Of a stretch of 64,000 bases of DNA, positions 1-8,476 are shown piece after piece. Made by a program: the position numbers and the translations under genes. The DNA is from Musicola paradisiaca NCPPB 2511 (GTDB lineage: Bacteria; Pseudomonadota; Gammaproteobacteria; Enterobacterales; Enterobacteriaceae), in the NCBI RefSeq assembly GCF_000400505.1, contig NZ_CM001857.1:1710386-1774385 (forward strand). Direction: 5' to 3'. The notes below the pieces were generated by a model, which saw only the letters and a list, made by a program, of their open reading frames with translations, made no database searches and was not told the DNA's origin. How positions within the stretch are numbered: the first letter of the stretch is position 1; the number at the start of each line of letters is the position of its first letter.

Positions 1-431
1 CTGAGGAGCAACAGACGGCACTGCGCCAGCCTTGGTATCGCACGGAGTTTGATGTTTATTCTCGTGAAACAAATAGTCGTCAAATCAGCTCTCCAGATCA
101 TGCAATCCTTAAAAATCACCACAGTATTCGCTATCTGGACACACTGACTCATGTGGCACCTGGGGCGCCGGAGCAGGCAAAAGATGCGCTGATAGCATTT
201 ATGCAGGCGATGACAAAAGCGGATAAGCAACGTCATAGGATTATTCAGGGTGATCTTCTTGTTTTCGCGAATCAGGATGGGCTACATAATCGTGAAAAAA
301 TAGATATCCAGAATAAAGAAAATGCTGCTCGTCGATGGTTATTGAAAACATACGCTTTTCGTGATCAAAAAACGGCGGAGCAATACCAGGCTTATTGGGC
401 TAAAGGGATGTTTGGTCTGGTTGAGGATTAA
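1..431 (+). CDS. TauD/TfdA-family Fe(II)/2-oxoglutarate dioxygenase, C-terminal part
   Basis: The gene is cut by the left window edge; the frame is open from base 3 to the TAA at 429-431, about 142 residues. The tail has the layout of a TauD/TfdA C-terminus: GDLLVFANQDGLHNRE supplies the distal iron-ligand His, and RRWLLKTYAFRD the Arg that usually binds the 2-oxoglutarate carboxylate. The first half of the jelly roll, with the HxD motif, lies outside the window. Enzymes of this family hydroxylate, desaturate or cyclise amino-acid-like substrates and are frequent in small natural-product pathways. The aminotransferase starts 44 bases downstream on the same strand, so this is probably an upstream member of the same operon. 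The family call rests on the C-terminal motif only; the substrate is unknown. Confidence 0.6.
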   Translation, partial: EEQQTALRQPWYRTEFDVYSRETNSRQISSPDHAILKNHHSIRYLDTLTHVAPGAPEQAKDALIAFMQAMTKADKQRHRIIQGDLLVFANQDGLHNREKIDIQNKENAARRWLLKTYAFRDQKTAEQYQAYWAKGMFGLVED

Positions 432-475
432 TTATCTAACGAATTAATACCACTCCCATTATTATTAATAAGTAG

Positions 476-1687
476 ATGACGAATATGAGAAGCGTAGCCG
501 ATCGTGTAAAACGTATAGGCCTTTCTGAAACCTATGCGATTCTTGATAAAGTTAAAAAAATGAAAGCCGAAGGGCATGTCGTTTATGATCTCGGCGGCGG
601 TGAACCCGATTTTTCCACACCTGAGCATATAATAAATTTTACTGTGTCAGCCATGAAAAATGGCATGACGCATTATACAGCCAGTAAGGGTTCCCCAGGA
701 CTGCTCAAAGCAATAGCTAATCGTTTATTTGAAGAGAATCATATCTCAGCGTGCTGGGATAAAAATATTATTGTTACGCCTTCTGCCAAGCATGCATTGT
801 TTATTACATTAATGACATTACTTAACCCTGGTGATGAGATTGTTATTCCATCGCCTTGTTGGGTGAGTTATATCGCAATGGCGGAAATGGCAGGCGCAAA
901 AGCGGTTGATCTACCTTTAACTCGTGAAAATAAATATCAAATAACACGTAAAGCATTGGCTGCCTGTATTACTGATAAAACACGGGTATTGCTGTTAAAT
1001 AATCCCAATAACCCGACTGGGCACATCCTTACAGAAGAAGAAATACAGGTTATATGCCAGGTCGCGCTGGAACATGATCTTTTCGTTGTCATGGATGAAA
1101 TTTATGAACATATCCGCTATATCACTGCGCCGCACCGAAGTATTGCGGCGGAGCCGGGCATGTTTGAACGCACTATAACGGTTAGCGGCTTTTCTAAAGC
1201 CTGGGCAATGACGGGGTGGCGTCTGGGGTATCTCTGCGCCCCGGAATACGTGTTGAATGAAATACTCAAGGTTCAGCAACACAGTGTCGGCTGTGCCGGC
1301 GCATTTATTCAGCAAGGTGGATTAGCTGCGCTGATCGGGGATCGTCAACCGATGGAGGATATGGTTAAGGCGTACCGAAAACGTCGGGATTATATGGTTG
1401 ACAGCCTGAACAGGATCCCTGGCATCGAATGCTATGTGCCGGAAGGCGGACTCTATGTCTATGCCGATATTCGCGGTCTTGGCATGGGCGACGCACAAAC
1501 ATTCACCCTCTGGTTACTTGCCCATGCCCATGTTGCCGTGACCCCAGGAACCGCCTTTGGTAAAGAAGAAACCATGATGATCAGGTTATCTTTTGCCGGT
1601 GCCATGGAAACCATTGTTGCGGCGATGGATAGCATCGCCGAAGCGATAACGGAATATGACGCATCGCTGCAACAGGAGGCATCATGA
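476..1687 (+). CDS. PLP-dependent class I/II aminotransferase
   Basis: A 403-residue fold-type I aminotransferase, normal length for the aspartate-aminotransferase superfamily. Hallmarks are NPNNPTG near residue 176, the cofactor Asp in VVMDEIYE near 205, the PLP lysine in SGFSKAWAMTGWRLGY (Lys241), and the substrate-carboxylate Arg in MIRLSFAG near the C-terminus. The first ATG (476) has no clear Shine-Dalgarno sequence; the ATG three codons later is an alternative. Its end overlaps the next start by ATGA, which implies translational coupling. It presumably transaminates an intermediate of the pathway encoded by this operon. It is distinct from AlaC further right. The 5' half is visibly AT-richer than the out and siderophore genes, which hints at acquisition by transfer. 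Confidence 0.85.
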   Translation: MTNMRSVADRVKRIGLSETYAILDKVKKMKAEGHVVYDLGGGEPDFSTPEHIINFTVSAMKNGMTHYTASKGSPGLLKAIANRLFEENHISACWDKNIIVTPSAKHALFITLMTLLNPGDEIVIPSPCWVSYIAMAEMAGAKAVDLPLTRENKYQITRKALAACITDKTRVLLLNNPNNPTGHILTEEEIQVICQVALEHDLFVVMDEIYEHIRYITAPHRSIAAEPGMFERTITVSGFSKAWAMTGWRLGYLCAPEYVLNEILKVQQHSVGCAGAFIQQGGLAALIGDRQPMEDMVKAYRKRRDYMVDSLNRIPGIECYVPEGGLYVYADIRGLGMGDAQTFTLWLLAHAHVAVTPGTAFGKEETMMIRLSFAGAMETIVAAMDSIAEAITEYDASLQQEAS

Positions 1688-3558
1688 CGACGCCTCTGCG
1701 TATTGCCATTATCGGCAACGGGCCTCGGGCACTCTCTGTTCTTGAGCGTCTTGCCGTGAGATTACAAAAGCAGCCTGAAGCGGCCGTTGATATTCACTAT
1801 ATCGATAAGCAGCATCCGGAAACAGGGAGGATCTGGCGTCGGGATCAGGATGACTGTTTTGTCATGAACACCGTTGCTGAAGAGGTGTCGGCTTTTTCGG
1901 GCGCAGGTGATGCTGAGAATGCCAGGCCGGGTTGCGGCCCTTCTCTTGCCGTCTGGTGGAAACAGACTCGTGATGATTTTCCCGGCGATAATACCTGGGC
2001 CCCGCGAGCACTGTATGGCGAATATATGCAGTTTGTGCTGGGCTGCATTAAACAATCGCTCTCCCCCCAGCAGCGCTTTTTACCCCGGCAGGCAGAGGTC
2101 GTCGACATTGTTCCTGACGGCGAACAGCATGCCACCTTGCATTTTAAACAGGGTGAAGATGTTGTCGTCGATCGCGTCGTTCTGGCAACGGGTCATCCCA
2201 AAAATCGTCTTTCAGCGCAAGAACAGCAATGGCAGCGCTTTGCTGAAAACCACCCTGAACTGTGTTGGATTCAGGGGGACTCCGCAGCGGATATGCCGTT
2301 GAAAGACATTCCGGCTGGCAGTCATGTCGGAATTATTGGATTGGGGTTGTCGTTTCTGGATGTGATGGCGGCCTTAACAACGGCCAGAGGCGGTAAATTT
2401 ACAGAACAGCCTGATGGCACTCTGCGTTATATCCCTTCCGGGCATGAACCGCAGTTAATCGCCGGTTCCCGGAGTAGCTTGCCTATTCCGGGGCGTGGGC
2501 GTAACCAAAAACACCCTAATTTTCGTTATAACAGTGTGTTGTTTACTGCCGAGCGTGCTGAGGCGCTTGCCCTTAGAGGGCGCATTGACTTTGACAAAGA
2601 CGTGCTGCCTTTGCTTATGGCTGAAGTTAATCTGACCTGGTACGCGACGGCAATTCGTCAGCGTTATGGGGTGACGGCAGAAAGTGAATTCCGCCAGTAT
2701 ATCCAGTCATTACCTGAAAATGACTTTGCCGATATCCCGCATATTGCGCGTAATTTTGGTATTACAGATTTGCCCGCGCTGGATATTTATCAACTTGCCG
2801 ACCCATTCAGCCAGCGCCGGTTTACTTCCGCAAGCCATTTCCATGCAGAACTGAAGCATCTTTTGATGAGTGATTATCAGGAAGCCGAGGGGGGAAATGT
2901 TGATAACCCCTTAAAGGCAGCCTTGGATACATTACGCGACACACGGGGTCTTGTCCGCAAAGTCGTTGATTTTGGCGGGCTTACACCGTCCTCCTTTCGA
3001 GATGCCTTCCTCCATCGTTACTCCCCTGTAAGCGCTTTGCTTTCCGCGGGGCCGCCTCGCTATAGAACCCGGCAAGTGCTGGCATTGATCGATGCAAATA
3101 TCCTGCATGTCGTTGGGCCGAACATGACGATTTCCTGTGATAGCGCAGCGGGACGTTTTGCGCTGACCTCCCCCCAGGTTGAAGGCGCCGTGTGGCATGT
3201 GCAAACCCTGCTGGATGCAAGAGTACCCGCACAGGATCTGGCCAGGGATCTGTCACCGCTCACCCAGGCGCTGTGCCGCCGCGGCATATGGCAAGACTTT
3301 ACGCTGAACGATGGCGAAACCCAGGTGGTGAGTGGTGGTGTTGCAGTCACCCCCGCACCTTTCCATCCCATCAATGCGCAAGGTGAGGCCGTCCGGCAAC
3401 TCTATGTGATTGGCATACCCAGTGAACATACAAGGTGGTTTATGTCCGCCGGGAGCAGTCGTCCAGGCTACTGGACGGATTTTATTTGCGATGCAGATGC
3501 TATTGCAGAACACATTCTGACCGCACTGCCTGTCACCCAGAGAGCAAATCAGGAATAA
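1684..3558 (+). CDS. FAD/NAD(P)-binding protein (NAD_binding_9-like)
   Basis: A 624-residue protein with an N-terminal Rossmann dinucleotide motif, IAIIGNGPRALSVLERLAV (residues 8-26), and a second glycine-rich stretch, HVGIIGLGLSFLDVMAAL, near residue 218, following the usual LATGHP strand. This two-nucleotide layout and length fit the FAD-NAD(P)-binding family found in siderophore-like and other specialised-metabolite clusters, where members are thought to be flavin oxygenases or oxidoreductases. I infer an N- or C-oxidising role, but neither substrate nor reaction can be read from the sequence. The start overlaps the aminotransferase stop (ATGA). The isochorismatase-like gene begins four bases after the stop. 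Confidence 0.7.
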   Translation: MTTPLRIAIIGNGPRALSVLERLAVRLQKQPEAAVDIHYIDKQHPETGRIWRRDQDDCFVMNTVAEEVSAFSGAGDAENARPGCGPSLAVWWKQTRDDFPGDNTWAPRALYGEYMQFVLGCIKQSLSPQQRFLPRQAEVVDIVPDGEQHATLHFKQGEDVVVDRVVLATGHPKNRLSAQEQQWQRFAENHPELCWIQGDSAADMPLKDIPAGSHVGIIGLGLSFLDVMAALTTARGGKFTEQPDGTLRYIPSGHEPQLIAGSRSSLPIPGRGRNQKHPNFRYNSVLFTAERAEALALRGRIDFDKDVLPLLMAEVNLTWYATAIRQRYGVTAESEFRQYIQSLPENDFADIPHIARNFGITDLPALDIYQLADPFSQRRFTSASHFHAELKHLLMSDYQEAEGGNVDNPLKAALDTLRDTRGLVRKVVDFGGLTPSSFRDAFLHRYSPVSALLSAGPPRYRTRQVLALIDANILHVVGPNMTISCDSAAGRFALTSPQVEGAVWHVQTLLDARVPAQDLARDLSPLTQALCRRGIWQDFTLNDGETQVVSGGVAVTPAPFHPINAQGEAVRQLYVIGIPSEHTRWFMSAGSSRPGYWTDFICDADAIAEHILTALPVTQRANQE

Positions 3559-3562
3559 GGCA

Positions 3563-4177
3563 ATGAAGAAAATAGCATTACTGATGCTGGATTTTCTCAA
3601 TGAGATTGTTCATCCCAACGGTGTATATGCACAGAAGGGATATTTCCAGCAAGCGAAGGAACATGATGTGGTGCCACATGCGGCCCGTGCCCTTGAAATC
3701 GCCCGGGCTAACCAGATCCCGGTCGTGCATGTTGTCGTTGGATTTTCTGAAAACTATATCGAATGTCCCGTGGGGTCTGAGGTGTTTGATATCGCACGAC
3801 GAAATCATCTGCTGTGCTTCAATACGTGGTCAACCGACATCATCGCCGAGCTGGCGCCGCGTCCTGGCGAAAACATCGTTCGCAAACATCGGGTTGATCC
3901 ATTCTATCAATCGAACCTTGAGTTAACGCTCCGATGTTTAGGGGTAGATACCTTGATCCTTGCCGGCATATCAACGGAGTTCGTTGTTCTGGCAACAGCG
4001 ATGAGTGCCCATGATCGTGGTTTTAATGTCCTCGTGTTGAAGGATGCAGTATCCGCAATCAGTGAGAAAAAGCACCAGGCTGCTCTTGAAGTGATCAGCA
4101 GCATAGCAACGTTGATTACGACGGAAAAATTACCGGCGACAACGGAATCGGAAAAATTACAGGGGACAATAAAATGA
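3563..4177 (+). CDS. Isochorismatase-fold protein lacking the nucleophilic cysteine
   Basis: A 204-residue single-domain protein of the cysteine-hydrolase/isochorismatase superfamily. The first catalytic Asp is in LLMLDFLNE (Asp10) and the Lys in NIVRKHRVDPFYQS (Lys108). The cysteine motif, usually G-x-x-T-x-x-C-V-x-x-T-A, reads GISTEFVVLATA, so residue 141 is Val. Classical amidohydrolase chemistry through a thiol is therefore unlikely. Isochorismatases such as EntB and PhzD also lack this Cys and hydrolyse a vinyl ether, so an enol-ether or other Asp-driven hydrolysis is possible. It is tightly packed between the FAD protein (gap of four bases) and the MFS gene (ATGA overlap). The fold is secure, the reaction is not. 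Confidence 0.8.
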   Translation: MKKIALLMLDFLNEIVHPNGVYAQKGYFQQAKEHDVVPHAARALEIARANQIPVVHVVVGFSENYIECPVGSEVFDIARRNHLLCFNTWSTDIIAELAPRPGENIVRKHRVDPFYQSNLELTLRCLGVDTLILAGISTEFVVLATAMSAHDRGFNVLVLKDAVSAISEKKHQAALEVISSIATLITTEKLPATTESEKLQGTIK

Positions 4178-5444
4178 CGGATACAGTGACCACCCTGCGC
4201 GGTGTACGGCATCGCTGGAAGGTTTTGGGCATTGGGGTTGCTGCTAATGCATGTTTCTCCATGGTCGTGGGGGGGCTGCCCGCAACGGCGGTTTTTATGC
4301 GCACAGATTACCATATTACCAATGCTGAACTGGGGTTCGTGCTTGGGATGCTAGGCCTGGGGATTGCCATCAGCGAATTGCCCTGGGGGTTGATGACGGA
4401 TCGATGGGGCGACCGGCCGGTTCTGCTTACCGGCTTGTTGAGCACCGGCGCCATGTTGTTGTTGATGGCCGCTTTTGCTGCCCCGCATAGCGGTTTTGTC
4501 CCTGCATATTGGCTGTTGATTGCCGGTGTGCTAGGCATTGGCTTACTGGGGAGTAGCGTTAATGGCTCCAGTGGCCGGGCAATTATGGCTTGGTTTCAAG
4601 AGGGGGAACGGGGTCTGGCAATGAGTATCCGTCAGACAGCAGTGCCGATGGGGTATGGCTTGGGCGCACTGTTGTTGCCTTGGCTGGCCGCCCGTTATGG
4701 CTTTGTCGTGTTATTTATTGTTTCTGCGATTCTATGCATTATTGCCGGCTACTATGCATGGCTCTGGTTGCACGAACCCGATATAGCCAGAGAAAAAAAC
4801 ATATGGCATCAGCGGCCGTTTCCATGACAGGTAAAGGACCGTTACACGATCCTGCTATCTGGAAGATAGTGCTGGCTATCGGTATTTTATGTGGGCCACA
4901 GTTTGCACTACTGACCTTTGGCTCTGTATTTCTGCATGATTTTGCTCATATTGACGTGAGCGTTGTTTCTGTCTGCCTGGCGACAATTCAGATTGGCGCT
5001 ATGGTATCGCGTATCTGGAGTGGACGCTGGACGGATAAGAACAAAAACCGTAAAGCCTACCTTCGTGGTTGCACGCTTCTCAGCATACTGGCGTTCATTC
5101 TGTTGAGTGTGCTGGTTTGGTTGTGGCCAGCGTTGTCACCGACCCGGGAAACCGTTGTGCTGCTCGCGGGCCTGTTTATTTTTTCAGGAGTGGCGGTATC
5201 TGCCTGGCACGGTGTTGCATACACAGAACTTGCCTCTATGGCTGGTGCGAAGCGGGCGGGCACTGCCCTGGCCATGGGAAATACCAGTGTATTTGTTGTG
5301 ATGTTTATCACTCCCGTTGCGATTCCCTGGCTACAAACTACCCTGAGCTGGAGCAGTGTTTGGTTAGCCTCGGCTCTGTGCGCTGTAATTGCCCTTATTT
5401 TCTTCCCTAAAGTGAAAACAACCGCACCGGAAGACAGGGTATGA
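4174..5444 (+). pseudogene. MFS transporter split by a frameshift in an A7 run
   Basis: Two abutting frames together make one 12-helix major facilitator of about 423 residues. Frame 1 (4174-4827) encodes helices 1-6, including the loop-2/3 motif GLMTDRWGDRP, and frame 2 (usable from an ATG at 4803 to 5444) encodes helices 7-12. The junction is the A7 run at 4793-4799, where restoring one base reads AREKKHMASA and gives a continuous protein. In the upstream frame the junction is A-AAA-AAC, a textbook -1 slippery heptamer, and the required shift is -1. Programmed or transcriptional slippage, reinitiation at 4803, an indel mutation or a sequencing error are all possible. As the last gene of the operon it probably exports, or gives resistance to, the product. 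Confidence 0.75.
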
Positions 5445-5495
5445 CAGTGCAACTGTTCTGGTGTTAAGTATCTCGTTGGCTGGAACGGGTATTAC

Positions 5496-5573
5496 AAAAG
5501 CGCCTTGCTGGTGTAGCGTCGGCTGATGCGATGTTAATCAGGCATTAGCCAAACCTATACAGCAAGGCGTTTT
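5496..5573 (+). terminator. Imperfect inverted repeat after the left operon
   Basis: Arms with the perfect core CGCCTTGCTG (5501-5510) and its complement CAGCAAGGCG (5560-5569) are separated by 49 bases, and the right arm is followed by TTTTAT. The extended arms match imperfectly over about 19 bases. The position, just after the MFS gene, fits a terminator. The long loop also allows the remnant of a small mobile element. Confidence 0.4.
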
Positions 5574-5774
5574 ATCATCAGGTGATTGAATGGGATAGAA
5601 AGATATTGAGAGCCCTAAAGGATGCGAATTAGCCACGTATCTATATTGAAATATAAGGATTGTCACCAGTTCGAAAAACGTAGTGGCCCCCAAACCTTTC
5701 TGGCTGGATTTTTTGCGGGTTATCCGCAGTAGGCGGTAGACTATATCCTGTTTTGAGGGAGGGCAGAATACGGC

Positions 5775-6179
5775 TTATCGACTGACCCAGTTTTCCACTC
5801 GTAGCCCAGGTACACGCTCAAATTCGCGTACATTGTTCGTTACCAGTATTAAACCTGCGAACCGCGCGTGACCGGCTAACATGGCATCATACGGGCCGAT
5901 AGAGGTTCCTTGTTTTGCCAGTTCCGCACGAATTTGGCCGGTATGTACGGCAGCGTCAAAACCATAAGGTTGCACTTCCAAACGTGCAGAAAATCCTTCA
6001 ATCACTGCCAGATTTTTTTCTGGGTTTACCGATTTCTCCGCGCCATATATCAGTTCCATCAGCGTGATAGCACTGATAGCAAACTGCCCGTAATGACGGT
6101 AGAAAGCGTCCCTGACTTCCTGCGGTTTGTTCTTGATGGTGTAAATACAGATATTGGTATCGAGCAGATATTTCAGCAT
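5775..6179 (-). CDS. vapC: VapC-type toxin (PIN-domain ribonuclease)
   Basis: A 134-residue PIN domain. It opens with LLDTNICIY, giving the first metal-binding Asp; an acidic Glu follows in TLMELIYGAEKS, and the C-terminal acidic cluster lies in GPYDAMLAGHA and VTNNVREFERVPGL. The whole matches the VapC/VagD family of enterobacterial plasmids and islands, whose known members cleave initiator tRNA. The start overlaps the antitoxin stop by one base (TGATG), the usual coupled arrangement. All acidic residues look intact, so the toxin is probably functional. It lies in the interval between the left operon and tRNA-Arg, with other island debris. Confidence 0.9.
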   Translation of the reverse strand: MLKYLLDTNICIYTIKNKPQEVRDAFYRHYGQFAISAITLMELIYGAEKSVNPEKNLAVIEGFSARLEVQPYGFDAAVHTGQIRAELAKQGTSIGPYDAMLAGHARFAGLILVTNNVREFERVPGLRVENWVSR

Positions 6180-6409
6180 CAGAAATCTTCCCTGATCTGA
6201 TCATCGGGTTGCTCTCTGGTGATCATAAAGTCAGGTGTTACGCCATCCTCTTCGAACCAACTGTCCCAGCTTTCGCCTGCCGGAGTGATGATACGTGTGC
6301 GACCAATCGCGACGATATCAACCTGCTTCACATCATCGGGCAGTGCAACAGCTTTAGGGAGTCGTACCGCCTGGCTACGATTGCTTTTAAAGACTGTGGT
6401 TTTTTCCAT
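6179..6409 (-). CDS. vapB: VapB-type antitoxin
   Basis: A 76-residue protein beginning MEKTTVFKSNRSQAVRLPKA, the AbrB/SpoVT-like swapped-hairpin DNA-binding domain typical of VapB/VagC. The acidic C-terminal tail should occupy the VapC active site. I chose the ATG at 6409 over an upstream in-frame ATG at 6448 because a GGAGACTACC stretch lies directly before it and the longer start would overlap the operator palindrome. It is expected to repress its own operon, alone or with VapC. Confidence 0.9.
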   Translation of the reverse strand: MEKTTVFKSNRSQAVRLPKAVALPDDVKQVDIVAIGRTRIITPAGESWDSWFEEDGVTPDFMITREQPDDQIREDF

Positions 6410-6433
6410 GGTAGTCTCCTTGGAGAAATTTTG

Positions 6434-6479
6434 TGCTATCGATAGCATAGAATATTGATGGGATATGTCAATGGGATAT
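6434..6479 (-). promoter_or_regulatory. Probable vapBC operator: palindrome plus direct repeat
   Basis: A perfect 14-base palindrome, TGCTATCGATAGCA, occupies 6434-6447, 25 bases upstream of the vapB start. Further out the nonamer ATGGGATAT is repeated at 6458-6466 and 6471-6479. The position and symmetry fit binding by an AbrB-fold antitoxin dimer; this is inferred. Confidence 0.5.
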
Positions 6480-6502
6480 ACAAATGTGGCATGATTGGTT
6501 AA

Positions 6503-6776
6503 TCACCTTGCCGCCAACATCCCCGGATAATGTTTGGCGATTATATTGTTCATCTGATCGATCAGGTCAGGACGCTTGAAGGTGAGATGCCCAGTACCTT
6601 ATCTGAAGATAACGGACGCTAAAATACTCATCTTCGTATTCTTGCTGATGGGGATTATCGCGGATATGGTTCATCAGCCGGATGGTGATATCGCCTCGGT
6701 TGTCGGGAATCGGTTTGCCATCCAGCAGATACAGCATACGCGCTAGATCGGCCAGTTGATCGCGTCGCCAGCCCCA
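6503..6776 (-). pseudogene. Remnant of a DUF4942-type island gene, frameshifted
   Basis: Read on the minus strand the segment gives about 90 residues in two frames: first LADLARMLYLLDGKPIPDNR through NPHQQEYEDEYFSVRY, then after a frameshift GTGHLTFKRPDLIDQMNN and HYPGMLAAR before a TGA at 6503-6505. This is the C-terminal signature I associate with DUF4942 proteins of enterobacterial genomic islands. The N-terminal part is missing beyond about 6776. It is non-functional. It suggests that an integrative element once sat beside the tRNA-Arg gene. The family is recalled from motif resemblance only. Confidence 0.6.
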
Positions 6777-6791
6777 GTTCAGGGGCCTCTA

Positions 6792-6829
6792 ATCGTCATT
6801 GAACAAGAAGATCGTCATTGAACAAGAAG
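6792..6829. repeat. Tandem duplication of a 19-base unit
   Basis: ATCGTCATTGAACAAGAAG occurs twice head to tail (6792-6810 and 6811-6829), immediately beyond the DUF4942 remnant. It looks like a replication-slippage or recombination scar. No coding role is seen. Confidence 0.9.
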
Positions 6830-6962
6830 AGCCCCCCAACATCGACTTGATTTCCGGTATGCTGGATTGACCTCGGTGGAGCTCAGCGACAGAAAATCCT
6901 AGTAGTATCAATGAATATTACGGGGTTTTGGTGAATTCGGTAGCGTTTGGGAGAACTTAAGA

Positions 6963-7039
6963 TGGTACGCCCTACAGGGTTCGAACCTGTGACCTACGGC
7001 TTAGAAGGCCGTTGCTCTATCCAACTGAGCTAAGGGCGC
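6963..7039 (-). tRNA. tRNA-Arg (anticodon TCT)
   Basis: A 77-base cloverleaf on the minus strand. The acceptor is GCGCCCT pairing with AGGGCGT, the anticodon loop is CTTCTAA with anticodon TCT, the T arm is ACAGGTTCGAACCTGT, and CCA is encoded at 6965-6963. It reads the rare AGA codon (argU-type). The 3' end points at the VapBC/DUF4942 debris, the usual geometry for a tRNA used as an integration site. I did not find a second copy of its 3' end to the left within the window. Confidence 0.97.
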
Positions 7040-7242
7040 ATGCACAAATGTCGGTTGGAATACGACAGTGCGCTGGATTATACCGACCCTCCCCAGTGAG
7101 TCAACGAATTGAGACCGCTTTCACGTCAGTCGGGCAATCCCTGAGCAGTGGCGGTGGGGATGATTGCAATCGAAGGGAATACGTCCCGGCGAAAAAAGGG
7201 AGGCCCGTACTGTACGTGGTTAGTCCGGGCGTCCTGATGTTG

Positions 7243-8106
7243 TCAGATGCGGGTCTGGGTTTGAGCCATGTCGATATAAATTTCACGCAGCCGGCGGGTG
7301 ATGGGCCCCGGCTTTCCATCGCCGATAATGCGGTCGTCGAGTTTCACCACCGGCAGCACGAAAGAGGTCGCCGACGTGATGAAGATTTCTCGCGCTTGAT
7401 AGGCGTCTTCCGGTGTGAAAGGCCGTTCTTCTACAGAAATGTTGTCTTGTTGCGCCAGTGCAAGCAACGACTGACGGGTGATACCCGGCAGCAGGGCATG
7501 GCTCAGCGGGCGAGTGATAACCGTCTTATCGTCGGTGACGATATAACAGTTGCTTGATGTTCCTTCCGTGATAAACCCATTCTCCACCAGCAGTGCGTCA
7601 TCGGCCTGTTGCGCATGCGCTAACTCTTTGGCCATGCAGGCGGCCAGCAGGCTAACGGTTTTAATATCGCGGCGTTGCCAGCGAATATCCGGGCTGGTGA
7701 TGACCGTCAGGCCAATCTCAGCTTTTGGATGAGCAATAATCGGACGCGCCTGAGTAAAGAGCACCAACGTAGGTTTCACGTCGGTCGGTGGATAATGAAA
7801 ATCGCGATCGCCGGCGTTGCCGCGGCTTAATTGCAGGTAAATAGAGCCTTCATGCAGCGCGTTTTTTTCTATCAGCGCCAGATGGATATTTTTCAGTGTA
7901 TCGATTGTCACCGGCAATGTGAGTGAGAGTTCACGGCAGGAGCGTTGCAGGCGCGCCAGATGTGCATCCAGATCCACCAGTCCGCCGTTGATGACCGATG
8001 TCACCTCGTAAACGGCGTCGGCAAACAGAAAGCCGCGATCAAACACAGAGATAGTAGCCTGCGATTCGGGCAGGTACTGTCCATCCACATAAACCATGCG
8101 TTGCAT
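7243..8106 (-). CDS. dat: D-amino-acid transaminase / class IV aminotransferase
   Basis: A 287-residue fold-type IV PLP enzyme. Features are MVYVDGQYLP and VFDRGFLFADAVYEV at the N-terminus, the cofactor Lys in RRDIKTVSLLA, and the phosphate-cup motif ITEGTSSNCYIV. The length and the VYEV loop resemble D-alanine transaminase more than branched-chain transaminase, so interconversion of D-amino acids with 2-oxo acids is most likely. I chose the ATG at 8106 because AGGAG lies eight bases upstream; an ORF start at 8145 lacks this. It is monocistronic, divergent from alaC and followed by tRNA-Arg. Confidence 0.85.
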   Translation of the reverse strand: MQRMVYVDGQYLPESQATISVFDRGFLFADAVYEVTSVINGGLVDLDAHLARLQRSCRELSLTLPVTIDTLKNIHLALIEKNALHEGSIYLQLSRGNAGDRDFHYPPTDVKPTLVLFTQARPIIAHPKAEIGLTVITSPDIRWQRRDIKTVSLLAACMAKELAHAQQADDALLVENGFITEGTSSNCYIVTDDKTVITRPLSHALLPGITRQSLLALAQQDNISVEERPFTPEDAYQAREIFITSATSFVLPVVKLDDRIIGDGKPGPITRRLREIYIDMAQTQTRI

Positions 8107-8476
8107 GACAACACTCCTTAACTGAATATCGGGCAAAAACACCATGCCGGCGTCGAATTGATAGGGAAACGTTTAGGCATGAAGAAACCGGAAGCGGACG
8201 GACAGTTTGCCGAAACATACCGAAATAGTCTGGCTGGGCGGCTGCGCGTCGAGCAGCGCATAAAGATACTGGTTTCCATCGGAAGACGAAAGTGAGGTGT
8301 AACAGCTTGTCACAGGAAAGTGTCTCGACGGCGAAAAGAGAGGTATCGGCAATTGGAAATAATTACGGTTGGCATATCGACAGCACAACCGAACTCGGAT
8401 AGGGTGAATTAAGGTTCGGATCCCGAACCTGGCGTCGCTCGGATGGTCCGGGCGCTCACGTTATTCTGAGGATGTT
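8107..8476. promoter_or_regulatory. Divergent dat/alaC intergenic region
   Basis: There are 370 bases without a gene. An inverted repeat, GGTTCGG at 8413-8419 and CCGAACC at 8423-8429, lies about 50 bases before alaC and could be an operator or leader hairpin. GAGG at 8468-8471 is the alaC ribosome site. No riboswitch was recognised. Confidence 0.4.

Noticed and set aside
1-6962. Second copy of the tRNA-Arg 3' end as an attachment site
   Set aside because: No matching stretch was found left of the tRNA within the window.
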